Both the position numbers and the translations under genes were made by a program. The notes beneath the pieces were generated by a model. The model worked only from the letters and a program-made list of their open reading frames with translations, did not search any database and had not been told where the DNA came from. DNA of 61,028 nt from an uncultured bacterium (GTDB lineage: Bacteria > Pseudomonadota > Alphaproteobacteria > Sphingomonadales > Sphingomonadaceae), in assembly GCA_903884945.1 (NCBI GenBank), contig CAISGR010000273.1:1-61028 (forward strand), in the 5' to 3' direction. Shown here in pieces: positions 53,512-61,028 of this stretch (the stretch's first letter is position 1; the number at the start of each line of letters is the position of its first letter).

Positions 53512-54515
53512 CCGCACCTTTTCGCAACTATACCGGCGTCGAGCGCGCCGCCGTCCTGATGATGTTGGTCGGGGAGGAAGAAGCCGCCGCCATCCTCCAG
53601 AAGCTCGACCCCGAAGAGGTGCGCCAGCTCGGCAAGGCGATGTTCGCCGTCGCCGATGTCAGCGAAACCGAGGTGGAATTCGTCCTCGACGATTTCGTCG
53701 GCAAGGCGCGCGAGCGCACCGGCATCTCGTTCGATCCGCGTCCGCAGATCGAGGCGGTGATGACGCGCGCGCTCGGCCAGGAAAAGGCGGGCAGTGTGCT
53801 GTCCCGGATCATGCCGGCCGAGGATGCCTGCCAGATCGACCTGCTCGACTGGCTCGATGCAACCGAGATCGCCAGCCTGATCGAGAAGGAACATCCCCAG
53901 ATCGCCGCGGTACTGATCGCCAACCTCGATTCAGCGGTCGCGGCGCAGGTGCTCGAACTGCTGCCCGATGCCGTGCAGCCCGATATCCTGCATCGCATCG
54001 CGCGGCTCGGTCCGATCACGCCCGAGGCGGTCGAGACGCTGAAGACCGTGCTTGCTGGCCGCGTCGGCACCGCCCAGCAGCCAGCGGGCGTCACGCTCGG
54101 CGGCACGCGCGACGCGGCGAAGATTCTGTCGAGCGGGCGGAAGGCGACTGAACTTCGGGTCATGCCCAAGCTGTTCAAGATCGACCGCGAGGTCGCCAAG
54201 GCAATCGAGGAGGCGATGTTCGTCTTCGACAACCTGCTCGAACTCGACGACAAGAATCTCGGCACGCTCATCCGCAACATCGATGGCGACATCCTCACGC
54301 GTGCGCTCAAGGGCGTGGACGAGGCAACGCGTGCGCGCTTCCTCGGCTGCATGTCGAGCCGGGCGGCCGACGGTATCCGCGACGAGATGGAGGCACGCGG
54401 GCCCATGAAGCTGTCCGAAGTGCTCGACGCGCAGAAGGTGATCATCCAGATCGCACGCAATCTCGCCAAGGACGGCACGATCCAGATGGGCGGGGGCGAA
54501 GACGATTATGTCTGA
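53508..54515 (+). CDS. fliG: Flagellar motor switch protein FliG
   Basis: Rotor protein that contacts MotA. 335 residues. N-terminal FliF-binding part (YTGVERAAVLMMLVGEEEAAAIL), a middle domain with EKEHPQIAAVLIANLDSAVAAQVLELLP, and a C-terminal torque helix region IRNIDGDILTRALKGVDEATRARFLGCMSSRAADGIRDEME. It overlaps fliH by 8 bases. Confidence 0.96.
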   Translation: MTAPFRNYTGVERAAVLMMLVGEEEAAAILQKLDPEEVRQLGKAMFAVADVSETEVEFVLDDFVGKARERTGISFDPRPQIEAVMTRALGQEKAGSVLSRIMPAEDACQIDLLDWLDATEIASLIEKEHPQIAAVLIANLDSAVAAQVLELLPDAVQPDILHRIARLGPITPEAVETLKTVLAGRVGTAQQPAGVTLGGTRDAAKILSSGRKATELRVMPKLFKIDREVAKAIEEAMFVFDNLLELDDKNLGTLIRNIDGDILTRALKGVDEATRARFLGCMSSRAADGIRDEMEARGPMKLSEVLDAQKVIIQIARNLAKDGTIQMGGGEDDYV

Positions 54516-55254
54516 CTTCACCGCCGGCTTCACCGCCCGGCACGAAGCGGTGGCGCAGGCTCTGCAACAGGCATTCGAAATCTCGCCCGAGGGCTTCGAG
54601 CCGGCCGATCTCAAGGCGCGCGCAGCGCGACGCGACGGCCCGGTCTCCTTCTCGCCGCGGAGCGAAGGGCCGAGGCATTTCCATCCGGCGGATCCCGATG
54701 CGCGACCCACCGAAGGCTGGGATCCGTTCACCGCCGCCAGCGCCAGCACCGTCGCGCCAGCCGAGTTCGTCGACCCGATCGCGACCGCGCATGCCGCCGG
54801 TTTCGCCGAGGGTATGGCTGCGGCGATCGCGGAAATCGGAGAAGCCGGCGCCCGCGATCGCGCGCTCCTGTCCGACCTGGCCGAGGCGTTGCGCAGCGAC
54901 GGGCAGCTCGATCGGGAGCGCATGGCGCGGCAACTTCGCCAGACCGTGTTGTTCCTGGTTTCCCGGCTGATCGGGGAGGTCGGGATTGCGCCCGACATGC
55001 TGGCAGGCCGGATCGATGCCGCTGCCGAAATGCTGGCGGACAGCGCCGAATCGGCACTGCTGCGGGTCAACCCAGACGATGTCCCCCTGCTTCAGGATAA
55101 ATTGCCGAAGACAGTATTCGCCGTCGGGGACGCCAGCGTTGCCCGGGGCAGCTTCGTGCTCGAATCGGCATCGACGATCGTCGAGGATGGTCCTGAATTG
55201 TGGCTCGAACAGCTGGCGCAGGCGATCGACCGCGTCGCCGTGCCGAACGCGTGA
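54508..55254 (+). CDS. fliH: Flagellar export ATPase regulator FliH
   Basis: A 248-residue protein that holds FliI at the export gate. It is weakly conserved, as usual. The GFAEGMAAAIAEIGEAG region and the C-terminal V-type-ATPase-E-like part (RQLRQTVLFLVSRLIGEVGI, LLRVNPDDVPLL) support the call together with its place between fliG and fliI. The N-terminal 70 residues are polar with a conserved-looking tryptophan (GWDPF). Confidence 0.85.
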   Translation: MSDFTAGFTARHEAVAQALQQAFEISPEGFEPADLKARAARRDGPVSFSPRSEGPRHFHPADPDARPTEGWDPFTAASASTVAPAEFVDPIATAHAAGFAEGMAAAIAEIGEAGARDRALLSDLAEALRSDGQLDRERMARQLRQTVLFLVSRLIGEVGIAPDMLAGRIDAAAEMLADSAESALLRVNPDDVPLLQDKLPKTVFAVGDASVARGSFVLESASTIVEDGPELWLEQLAQAIDRVAVPNA

Positions 55255-55261
55255 CTGATCC

Positions 55262-56590
55262 ATGCTGAACCGCTTCACGAGCGATTATCTCGAATCGCTG
55301 GGCATCCCGGATTTCACGCCGAGCCCCAAGATCTCCGGCCGGCTCGCCTCGTTCGACGGGTTGTTGATGGAGGCAGTCGGCCTGACGCTGCCGGTCGGCA
55401 CGGTGTGCCAGGTCGGTACCAGGGGCGCCGGCGTCGAGGCCGAGGTGATCGGCTTTCGCAACGGTCGCACCCTGCTGATGAATCTTGGCGGCCCCGCGCC
55501 GTTGGTGCCGCAAATGCCGGTGCGCCCGCTCGGCCCTCCGGGCGAGGCGGAGGTTGGCGCGGCGTTGCTCGGCCGGGTCGTCGATGGCGCCGGTCGCCCG
55601 ATCGACGGGCTAGGCCCGATTCGCGGTGCGGATCGCTGGCCCTTGTCCGGCAAGCTGCAAAGTCCGCTCGATCGCGGTCGCGTGCTCCAGCCCCTCGATG
55701 TCGGCGTCCGTGCGATCAACGGGCTGCTCACCGTCGGCCAGGGCCAGCGAATCGGCATCATGGCCGGCTCGGGCGTGGGCAAATCGGTGCTCCTGGGCAT
55801 GATCGTTCGGGCGGCGCAGGCCGATGTGATCGTGATCGGGCTGATCGGCGAACGCAGCCGCGAGGTCGCCGACTTTCTCGAGACCAAGGTGGCAGGCGAG
55901 GCGCGCCAACGCGCGGTCGTCGTCGCAGTGCCGGCCAATCACTCGCCGGTACTCCGGATTCGCGGCGCGCTGCGCACGCATGCCATTGCCGAAGCCTTTC
56001 GCGCCCAGGGCAAGAAGGTGCTGCTGATCATGGACAGCCTCACCCGCGTTGCGCACGCCGGCCGCGAGATCGGTCTGGCGCTGGGCGAACCGGCCAGCGC
56101 GCGGGGGTATCCGCCATCGGCGATCGCGATGCTGCCCAACCTGATCGAGCGCGCCGGCACCTGCGTGTCGTCGGGCGGTTCGATTACGGCGATCTACACC
56201 GTGCTGGCGGATGGCGACGACGGCAACGATCCCGTCGTCGATAGCGCGCGCTCGATCCTCGACGGCCATATCGTCCTGTCGCGCGCGCTGGCCGAGCACG
56301 GCGTCTATCCCGCTATCGACATCGGCCCGTCAGTCAGCCGGGTGATGACGGACATCACTGGAAAGGCGCACCAGAAGGCGGCGCGCGTGCTGCGCCGCCA
56401 TCTGGCCACCTATGAGGAGAATCGCGATCTGGTGCTGATGGGCGCCTATCGCGCCGGTGCCGATCCTGCGATCGACGCAGCGATCGCCTGCCATCCCGCG
56501 GTGATGGAATATATCAGGCAGGACCCGGACGAGGTCGTGCCGCTCGCCGACGCCATCGCCGAACTGACCGGCGTATTCGGCGATGGCTAA
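55262..56590 (+). CDS. fliI: Flagellum-specific ATPase FliI
   Basis: Energises substrate entry into the flagellar exporter. 442 residues, F1-ATPase-like hexamer subunit. Walker A GSGVGKS lies at 169-175 (IGIMAGSGVGKSVLLGMI), Walker B is VLLIMDSLTRVA, and GLALGEPASARGYPPSAIAMLP is also typical. Starts 8 bases after fliH; overlaps fliJ by 8 bases. Confidence 0.97.
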   Translation: MLNRFTSDYLESLGIPDFTPSPKISGRLASFDGLLMEAVGLTLPVGTVCQVGTRGAGVEAEVIGFRNGRTLLMNLGGPAPLVPQMPVRPLGPPGEAEVGAALLGRVVDGAGRPIDGLGPIRGADRWPLSGKLQSPLDRGRVLQPLDVGVRAINGLLTVGQGQRIGIMAGSGVGKSVLLGMIVRAAQADVIVIGLIGERSREVADFLETKVAGEARQRAVVVAVPANHSPVLRIRGALRTHAIAEAFRAQGKKVLLIMDSLTRVAHAGREIGLALGEPASARGYPPSAIAMLPNLIERAGTCVSSGGSITAIYTVLADGDDGNDPVVDSARSILDGHIVLSRALAEHGVYPAIDIGPSVSRVMTDITGKAHQKAARVLRRHLATYEENRDLVLMGAYRAGADPAIDAAIACHPAVMEYIRQDPDEVVPLADAIAELTGVFGDG

Positions 56591-57002
56591 GGGCTCCAAG
56601 CTCGATCGTCTGCTTCGCGTCCGCACGCTGCAACTGGGGCTCGTCCGGGCTGAGGAAGCGCGAGCGCAGCAGCGCTTTGCCAGCGAGTCGACACTGAAGG
56701 GCCGCATCGCGCAGCTGGCCGAAGGCGTCGCGCCATCGGCTGCCCCGACCCAGGGCTTCTCCTTCGTCGCCGCTGCCCATTTTCGCGATCGGTTGCAGCA
56801 ATCCGCGGAGGCGGCCGAGGGTCGGCTTCGCGCCGCCGAACAGGTGGTCGCCCGTGCGGCCGAGGCAACGCGCGAAGCCCGGCGGGATCAGAACGCGATC
56901 GAAAAGCTGATTGCGCGCGCGGATGCCGAGGCCGCGGTCAAGGCGATCCGTGCACTTGAGGCGGCGCCGGCCGCGCGAAAGATCCGGCACGATCCTTGCT
57001 GA
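56583..57002 (+). CDS. fliJ: Flagellar export protein FliJ
   Basis: A 139-residue helical protein predicted to form an antiparallel coiled coil (KLDRLLRVRTLQLGLVRAEEARAQQRF, then ARAAEATREARRDQNAIEKLIARADAEAAVKAI). It acts as the central stalk of the FliI ATPase. Sequence conservation is low; the call rests on size, coil and position. Its last codons (HDPC-stop) overlap the sigma-54-type promoter of fliK. Confidence 0.82.
   Translation: MAKGSKLDRLLRVRTLQLGLVRAEEARAQQRFASESTLKGRIAQLAEGVAPSAAPTQGFSFVAAAHFRDRLQQSAEAAEGRLRAAEQVVARAAEATREARRDQNAIEKLIARADAEAAVKAIRALEAAPAARKIRHDPC
56985..56999 (+). promoter_or_regulatory. Sigma-54-type promoter candidate for fliK
   Basis: CGGCACG-ATCC-TTGC differs from the full consensus only in the first base. 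It overlaps the end of fliJ. The start would be at about 57011, 29 bases before the fliK ATG. Two ftr-like dyads lie about 200 bases downstream inside fliK. Confidence 0.6.
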
Positions 57003-57039
57003 ACACCGGTCGGCGGATTGAGCCGAACGGGATGCATGA

Positions 57040-58209
57040 ATGATCGAGCTTTCACCCCAGCTACCGCAGACGAGCCTTGCGGTTTCCGTACCAGTCGCGC
57101 CGGGGGGCGCGGCTGGCGGATTCGTGCAGGTTCTTGCGGCCTTTCTCGATTCGATGGCCGGCGCTGCACCCGAACCGGCCTCCACGCCGACATTGCCGGC
57201 GGACCGGCAAAGCCTTGCCGATGATGGCAATGCCTTGCCCGCAACCATTGCCGGTGACGAAGGCGACACCAAGGATCCGGTGCTGATCTGGCTGCCGGCG
57301 GGGTTTGCGCCACCGCTGCCGCCTTCGTCGCCGATCCAGCTGCCGGCCAGCCCGGGTCTGCGCGGCGCCCAGTCCCCGCCGATCCCCGGCGAGGCGGGCG
57401 GGCAGGCTGCGGATCCGCGCGACGTCAATCGGCTAGTGCCCGTGGAGCAGCCCGGCATGACGATTGCGGCGGGGGAAGGGGCTCCATCCGATGGCGCGAC
57501 CACTACGACTGACCCGGTAAAGGCGGCGTTCGCGGCCTCGCCTGCTGATGCGTCACCAGCCCCGGCGCGTGAGGCGCGCGTTACTGTCCCGCTGCCCGGC
57601 GCCGCGCCGCAGCCGCCTGCTACCGACGGTCAGACTGCCATCCAGCCGGCTGGCCAGGCCTTTGCGGCGGCAATGGCTGCGGCAACTGCCCATCGCGAAC
57701 GGTCGACCCGGGAGGATCAGGAGCATGCGCCTCAGAGCCCGTCCGGCCCGGTCGCGACGGCTCAGGTTGAGACCGCCAGCAGGCCGGTCGCCCAGGCGGT
57801 GCCGGAGGCGAAGCACACACCGCTCGACTTGCGCAACGATCGCGGGCTGCAGGGGATGATCGACCGGATCGAGACGCTTCGGGATGACGCCAATGCGCGC
57901 GACACCCGCATTCGCCTCGTGCCCGATGCGCTCGGCGGAGTCGATGTCGCCGTCCGCAAGGAGGGCGACGCTGTCCATGTCCATTTCACCGCAGACACCC
58001 AGGCGACGCGGGCCTTGCTTGTCGATGCGCAGCCGCGCCTCGCCGAACTGGCAGAAGCGCGCGGCGTGAAGCTCGGCCAGACCAGCGTCGATGCCGGCGC
58101 CGGTGGCGGAGCGAACGCGCAGGCCCAGCCTCGCGCGCCGCAGCCGCGCGCGCCGGTATCGGCCGTGGCGGCCACTGAAATCGATTCCACCGATCAACGA
58201 CTTGCCTGA
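57040..58209 (+). CDS. fliK: Flagellar hook-length control protein FliK
   Basis: A 389-residue protein that measures the hook and switches export specificity. Most of it is Ala/Pro-rich and low-complexity (about 1-260). The conserved C-terminal switch domain is at about 290-360: IRLVPDALGGVDVAVRKEGDAVHVHFTADTQATRALLVDAQPRLAELAEARGVKLGQTSVD. The 57193-57246 stretch of the gene is filled with TTGCC/GGCAA elements, so the encoded residues there may be shaped by DNA-level constraint. Starts 37 bases after fliJ. Confidence 0.88.
   Translation: MIELSPQLPQTSLAVSVPVAPGGAAGGFVQVLAAFLDSMAGAAPEPASTPTLPADRQSLADDGNALPATIAGDEGDTKDPVLIWLPAGFAPPLPPSSPIQLPASPGLRGAQSPPIPGEAGGQAADPRDVNRLVPVEQPGMTIAAGEGAPSDGATTTTDPVKAAFAASPADASPAPAREARVTVPLPGAAPQPPATDGQTAIQPAGQAFAAAMAAATAHRERSTREDQEHAPQSPSGPVATAQVETASRPVAQAVPEAKHTPLDLRNDRGLQGMIDRIETLRDDANARDTRIRLVPDALGGVDVAVRKEGDAVHVHFTADTQATRALLVDAQPRLAELAEARGVKLGQTSVDAGAGGGANAQAQPRAPQPRAPVSAVAATEIDSTDQRLA
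57205..57220. promoter_or_regulatory. ftr-like enhancer dyad inside fliK
   Basis: Perfect CGGCAA-AGCC-TTGCCG within the coding sequence, about 195 bases downstream of the predicted fliK start site. Downstream enhancers of this type are known at some Caulobacter sigma-54 flagellar promoters. Confidence 0.55.
57225..57240. promoter_or_regulatory. Second, degenerate ftr-like dyad inside fliK
   Basis: TGGCAA-TGCC-TTGCCC differs from the dyad consensus at both ends. It begins exactly 20 bases after the dyad at 57205, so both face the same side of the helix. A further TTGCCGG lies on each flank. Confidence 0.45.
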
Positions 58210-58226
58210 CCTGAAGGAGCCCGAAC

Positions 58227-58829
58227 ATGAGTGAGAAAGAAGCCGACGCGCCAAGCCCCAAGAAGAAGGGCGGCAAGGGAAAGATCATTGTCCTGACGCT
58301 GGGCCTGCTTGTGCTCGGCGGTGTCGGTGGCGGTGGCTACTACGCCTATAGCCACGGGCTGATCGGCGGCGCGGCGCATGCCGAGGAGGTCTCGGGGCCG
58401 CGGCTCGTTCCCAAGAGCGAGCAGAAGCGCGTCGGCGCGTCCGGCGAGGGCGAGCATGGTGAAGGCGCAGCCGTCGGAGCCAAGCCGCCCAGCGGCTCCG
58501 GCGGCGAGAAATATGCGTCCAACTATTACGCCATGGAAAAGGAATTCACCTCCAACCTCCAGGACAGCGTTCATTTCATCCAGATCGGGATCGCGGTGTC
58601 GACCCCGTATGACGACACGGTGATCGAGAACATCAAGACCAACGAGATCGCGGTCCGCTCTGCGATCCTGATGGCGCTCGGCGATACGACCGAGGAGCAG
58701 GTGTTCACCAGCGACGGCAAGAAGATCCTGGAGCGCCGGCTGACCAAGGCGATCAATGACACGCTGAAGGAAAAGGAAGGATTCGGCGGGGTTGGTAACG
58801 TCTACTTTACCAATTTTGTTGTTCAGTGA
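58227..58829 (+). CDS. fliL: Flagellar basal body-associated protein FliL
   Basis: A 200-residue inner-membrane protein that supports the stator. A Lys-rich cytoplasmic N-terminus is followed by one TM (about 20-40). The periplasmic stomatin-like domain contains YYAMEKEFTSNLQDSVHFIQIGIAV, IRSAILMALGDTTEEQVFTSDGKKIL-like text (VRSAILMALGD) and the ending VYFTNFVVQ. AAGGAGCCC precedes the ATG. Confidence 0.92.
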   Translation: MSEKEADAPSPKKKGGKGKIIVLTLGLLVLGGVGGGGYYAYSHGLIGGAAHAEEVSGPRLVPKSEQKRVGASGEGEHGEGAAVGAKPPSGSGGEKYASNYYAMEKEFTSNLQDSVHFIQIGIAVSTPYDDTVIENIKTNEIAVRSAILMALGDTTEEQVFTSDGKKILERRLTKAINDTLKEKEGFGGVGNVYFTNFVVQ

Positions 58830-58835
58830 CCGGGC

Positions 58836-59780
58836 ATGGTTAACGGCTCTTCACCACAATCGGACGAACGGCGGGGGCGGCCCCGGCACGTGGCGGAACA
58901 TGTTTCGCTCGGGACCGCCAACCTCAACCCGTTCGGCGATCTGCACACGCTGCAGCATCTTTCGGCGCGCCTCGCGCGCGGGATGCGTGGCGTGTTCGAG
59001 CCGTTGCTGCGCAAGGAAATCCGTACCTGGGCGGAACCGCTCGTGGTGCAGCGCTTCGCCGATTATCGCGCCGAGCGGCCGGATGGCCTGACCGCCTGGC
59101 TGCCGATGACGATGGTGCCGCCCACCGGCCAGGCGCTGGTCGTCCTCGACGGCCGCTTCGTGCTTGAACTGCTCGATCTGTTCTTCGGCGGTACCGGCGC
59201 CGTGGCGCACGATCTCCCCAGCGAATTCACGCCCGCGGTGGAGGCGATGGTCGGCCGGCTCGGCATCATGCTCACGGCGCCGCTGAAATCGGCCTGGGAA
59301 CCGCTCGCGCGCATCGAATTCCGTCCTGGCCATGTCGAATCCAACCCGGCGCTGCTGTCGGGCTTCGATGGCGACGACGCGATGGTGATCACCCGCTTCG
59401 GCATTGCCGCCGGGGCGGCCAAGCCCGTGTTCGTCGACATCGTCTACCCGGTCGCTGCGCTCAAGCCCTATGCGCCGTCGCTCACCGGCAAGGTCCATGC
59501 AAAGACTGCGGAGCCCGATCCGGCGTGGCGCAACAGCCTGACCCGTGCGGTGATGGGCGTGCGCTTCCCGATTCGATCGGTGCTCGCCGAGCCGATGGTC
59601 CCGCTCAGCGTGCTGATGGATCTCAAACCCGGCGACGTGATCCCGATCAGCCTCGGCGCCGATGTGCCCGTGATGGTCGGTGGTGACCGGCTCGGGGCGG
59701 GCACCGTCGGCACCTCGAACGGCCATGCGGCCATTCGTCTCAGTTCGATCACGCGCGACAAGAATGAGGAACTCCAATGA
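58836..59780 (+). CDS. fliM: Flagellar motor switch protein FliM
   Basis: A 314-residue C-ring protein binding CheY-P. A CheC-like middle domain has LLDLFFGGTGAVAHDLPSEFTPAVEAMVGRL. The C-terminal SpoA domain has VPLSVLMDLKPGDVIPISLGADVPVMVGGDRLGAGTVGTSNGHAAIRL. The N-terminal CheY-binding LSQxEIDAL-type motif of enteric FliM is not evident. It overlaps fliN by four bases. Confidence 0.93.
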   Translation: MVNGSSPQSDERRGRPRHVAEHVSLGTANLNPFGDLHTLQHLSARLARGMRGVFEPLLRKEIRTWAEPLVVQRFADYRAERPDGLTAWLPMTMVPPTGQALVVLDGRFVLELLDLFFGGTGAVAHDLPSEFTPAVEAMVGRLGIMLTAPLKSAWEPLARIEFRPGHVESNPALLSGFDGDDAMVITRFGIAAGAAKPVFVDIVYPVAALKPYAPSLTGKVHAKTAEPDPAWRNSLTRAVMGVRFPIRSVLAEPMVPLSVLMDLKPGDVIPISLGADVPVMVGGDRLGAGTVGTSNGHAAIRLSSITRDKNEELQ

Positions 59781-60067
59781 ACGACATGACCGGCGGATTC
59801 CCGGTCGACGCTTCGCTTGCGGCCAATTTCCGGCTGCTGCAGGACGTCGACGTCAAACTGACCGTCGAGATCGGATCGACCTCGCTCACGCTGCGCGAAC
59901 TGCTCGCGCTGGGTGAATCGAGCGTGATCGAGCTCGATCGCCAAGCCAATGAGTTGCTCGACGTGCTGGTCAACGGCACGCTGATCGGCCGCGGCGAAGT
60001 GGTGATGGTCGGCGATCGCTTCGGCGTGCGCATGACTGAGCTCGTCTCGCCCGACAAGCGGGGCTGA
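59777..60067 (+). CDS. fliN: Flagellar motor switch protein FliN
   Basis: A 96-residue C-ring protein consisting mostly of the SpoA domain: VDVKLTVEIGSTSLTLRELLALGESSVIELDRQANELLDVLVNGTLIGRGEVVMVGDRFGVRMTEL. Shorter than enteric FliN because the N-terminal extension is almost absent. Six bases before fliO. Confidence 0.94.
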   Translation: MNDMTGGFPVDASLAANFRLLQDVDVKLTVEIGSTSLTLRELLALGESSVIELDRQANELLDVLVNGTLIGRGEVVMVGDRFGVRMTELVSPDKRG

Positions 60068-60073
60068 CCCGCG

Positions 60074-60328
60074 ATGATGTGGTCTTATGTGCTCAAGCTG
60101 GTCGTGCTGCTGCCGCTCGTCTGCGGCTTGATGATCGGCTGCCTCTATCTCTGGCGCCGGCTGGAATCGCGCCTCCCGGGCCAGCCCGCGAACCGCATGA
60201 TGGCGGTCAAGGAAACCATGATGATCTCGCCGGGCCTGCGCCTTGCGGTGCTCGAGTTCGAGGGGCGCAAGCTGCTCGTTTCGGTCGGGCGCGGCGGGGT
60301 GACGCTGATCGATCGGATCGAGAAATGA
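60074..60328 (+). CDS. fliO: Flagellar export protein FliO
   Basis: An 84-residue membrane protein helping FliP assemble. One TM (about 5-27: YVLKLVVLLPLVCGLMIGCLYLW), then a small cytoplasmic domain with MISPGLRLAVLEFEGRKLLVSVGRGGVTLI. It is recognised by place between fliN and fliP and by the LLVSVGRGGVTLI block. It overlaps fliP by four bases. Confidence 0.85.
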   Translation: MMWSYVLKLVVLLPLVCGLMIGCLYLWRRLESRLPGQPANRMMAVKETMMISPGLRLAVLEFEGRKLLVSVGRGGVTLIDRIEK

Positions 60329-61028
60329 CCGTTACCGTCACCCGCAAGGGCAGCGGTCCGGCGCTGATCAGGCCGAGCAGGAAGGCGCGCGCCAGCCTGT
60401 CCTGGGGCAAGGTCGCGCTGCTGATCCTCGGCATCGTCTTTGCCGTGATTGTCGCTCATCCGGCCTTCGCCCAGGCCGCGCCGGCGGTGTCGCCGCCCGC
60501 GACGCCGGGCGCCGGAGATGCGGTCGATCGGGCGCTGGGTGATCTCGGCGGCGGCAACGCGCCACTGGCGCTGTCACTGCAGGTCCTCATCATCATGGGG
60601 CTGTTGACGATCCTCCCGGGCATCCTGCTGATGATGACCAGCTTCACGCGGATCATCATCGTGCTCTCGATCCTGCGCCAGGCGCTGGGGCTCCAGCAGA
60701 CTCCGCCGAACCAGGTGCTGATCGGCCTCTCGCTGTTCCTCAGCTTTTTCGTGATGGCGCCGGTGGTCAACCAGATCAACGCGACCGCGATCCAGCCCTA
60801 TGCCGAAAGCAGGATCGGCGCGACCGACATGATCAAGAAGGCATCGGTCCCGCTCCACGCCTTCATGGTGAAACAGACGCGGGTGAAGGATATCACCATG
60901 TTCGCCGGGATCGCCAAATCCGGCCCTTATGCCAATTCCGAGCAGGTCCCCTTCTCGGTCCTGCTGCCTGCCTTCGTCACCAGCGAGTTGAAGACCGCCT
61001 TCCAGATCGGCTTCCTCGTGTTCCTGCC
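60325..61028 (+). CDS. fliP: Flagellar export gate protein FliP, 3' end cut off by the window edge
   Basis: Core export-gate subunit. About 234 codons are visible. An Arg/Lys-rich N-terminus of about 27 residues precedes a cleavable signal-like segment (VALLILGIVFAVIVAHPAFA-Q). FliP core follows: SLQVLIIMGLLTILPGILLMMTSFTRIIIVLSILRQALGLQQTPPNQVLIGLSLFLSFF, then PLHAFMVKQTR. The reading frame is still open at base 61028. Confidence 0.95.
   Translation, partial: MTVTVTRKGSGPALIRPSRKARASLSWGKVALLILGIVFAVIVAHPAFAQAAPAVSPPATPGAGDAVDRALGDLGGGNAPLALSLQVLIIMGLLTILPGILLMMTSFTRIIIVLSILRQALGLQQTPPNQVLIGLSLFLSFFVMAPVVNQINATAIQPYAESRIGATDMIKKASVPLHAFMVKQTRVKDITMFAGIAKSGPYANSEQVPFSVLLPAFVTSELKTAFQIGFLVFL

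Overview
The window is high-G+C, densely packed bacterial chromosome. Protein similarity and gene content point to an alphaproteobacterium of the Sphingomonadaceae (Sphingomonas-like): a COQ4-family protein, a TorF-type porin, a COG3146 acyltransferase, and flagellar genes with sigma-54 promoters plus Caulobacter-type ftr-like dyads. No rRNA, tRNA, CRISPR array, transposase or integrase was recognised.

Left part (1-10.1 kb): gyrB (running off the left edge), an OmpA/EF-hand protein, recF, a frameshifted carboxymuconolactone-decarboxylase-like gene, a COQ4-family gene, dnaN, an outer-membrane beta-barrel protein with a clear terminator, a histidine phosphatase, a small exported protein, and a LysR regulator divergent from an SDR-type gene.

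Middle part (10.1-30.4 kb): a small secreted protein built from two near-identical Cys-containing repeats; a two-component system; a beta-carbonic anhydrase/SulP transporter pair; and a TorF porin. A 17-base box is shared upstream of the response regulator and of the carbonic anhydrase, with a weaker copy upstream of the porin, which suggests one regulon. Then come rlmN, a TSUP transporter, a repeat-bearing intergenic region, a cytochrome b/molybdopterin lipoprotein pair, cfa, a DUF1801 gene, a MATE exporter and argG. Three consecutive multi-pass membrane proteins follow (one GT-C-like, then two tandem paralogues), convergent with a FemAB-like acyltransferase.

Right part (30.5-61.0 kb): an almost complete flagellar cluster. 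Leftward: motA-motB and flgBCDEFGHIJKL. Rightward: a compact second motA/motB-like pair, flgA, flgM, flgN, a flagellar lytic transglycosylase, flhA and fliA. A non-flagellar insert (ABM monooxygenase, NIPSNAP, ArsR regulator) precedes leftward fliC. Then come a FlbD/FleQ-like sigma-54 activator and fliEFGHIJKLMNOP, with fliP running off the right edge.

Regulatory logic read from the DNA: sigma-54 type (-24/-12) promoters precede flgB, the second stator, the transglycosylase-flhA-fliA unit and fliK. Dyads of the form CGGCAA-N4-TTGCCG, resembling FlbD enhancer sites, cluster around them. A separate TTAA-N15-G(T/C)CGTT element precedes flgM, fliC and motA and is the likely FliA (sigma-28) promoter. 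This gives a two-tier hierarchy whose activator, fliA and flgM are all encoded inside the window.
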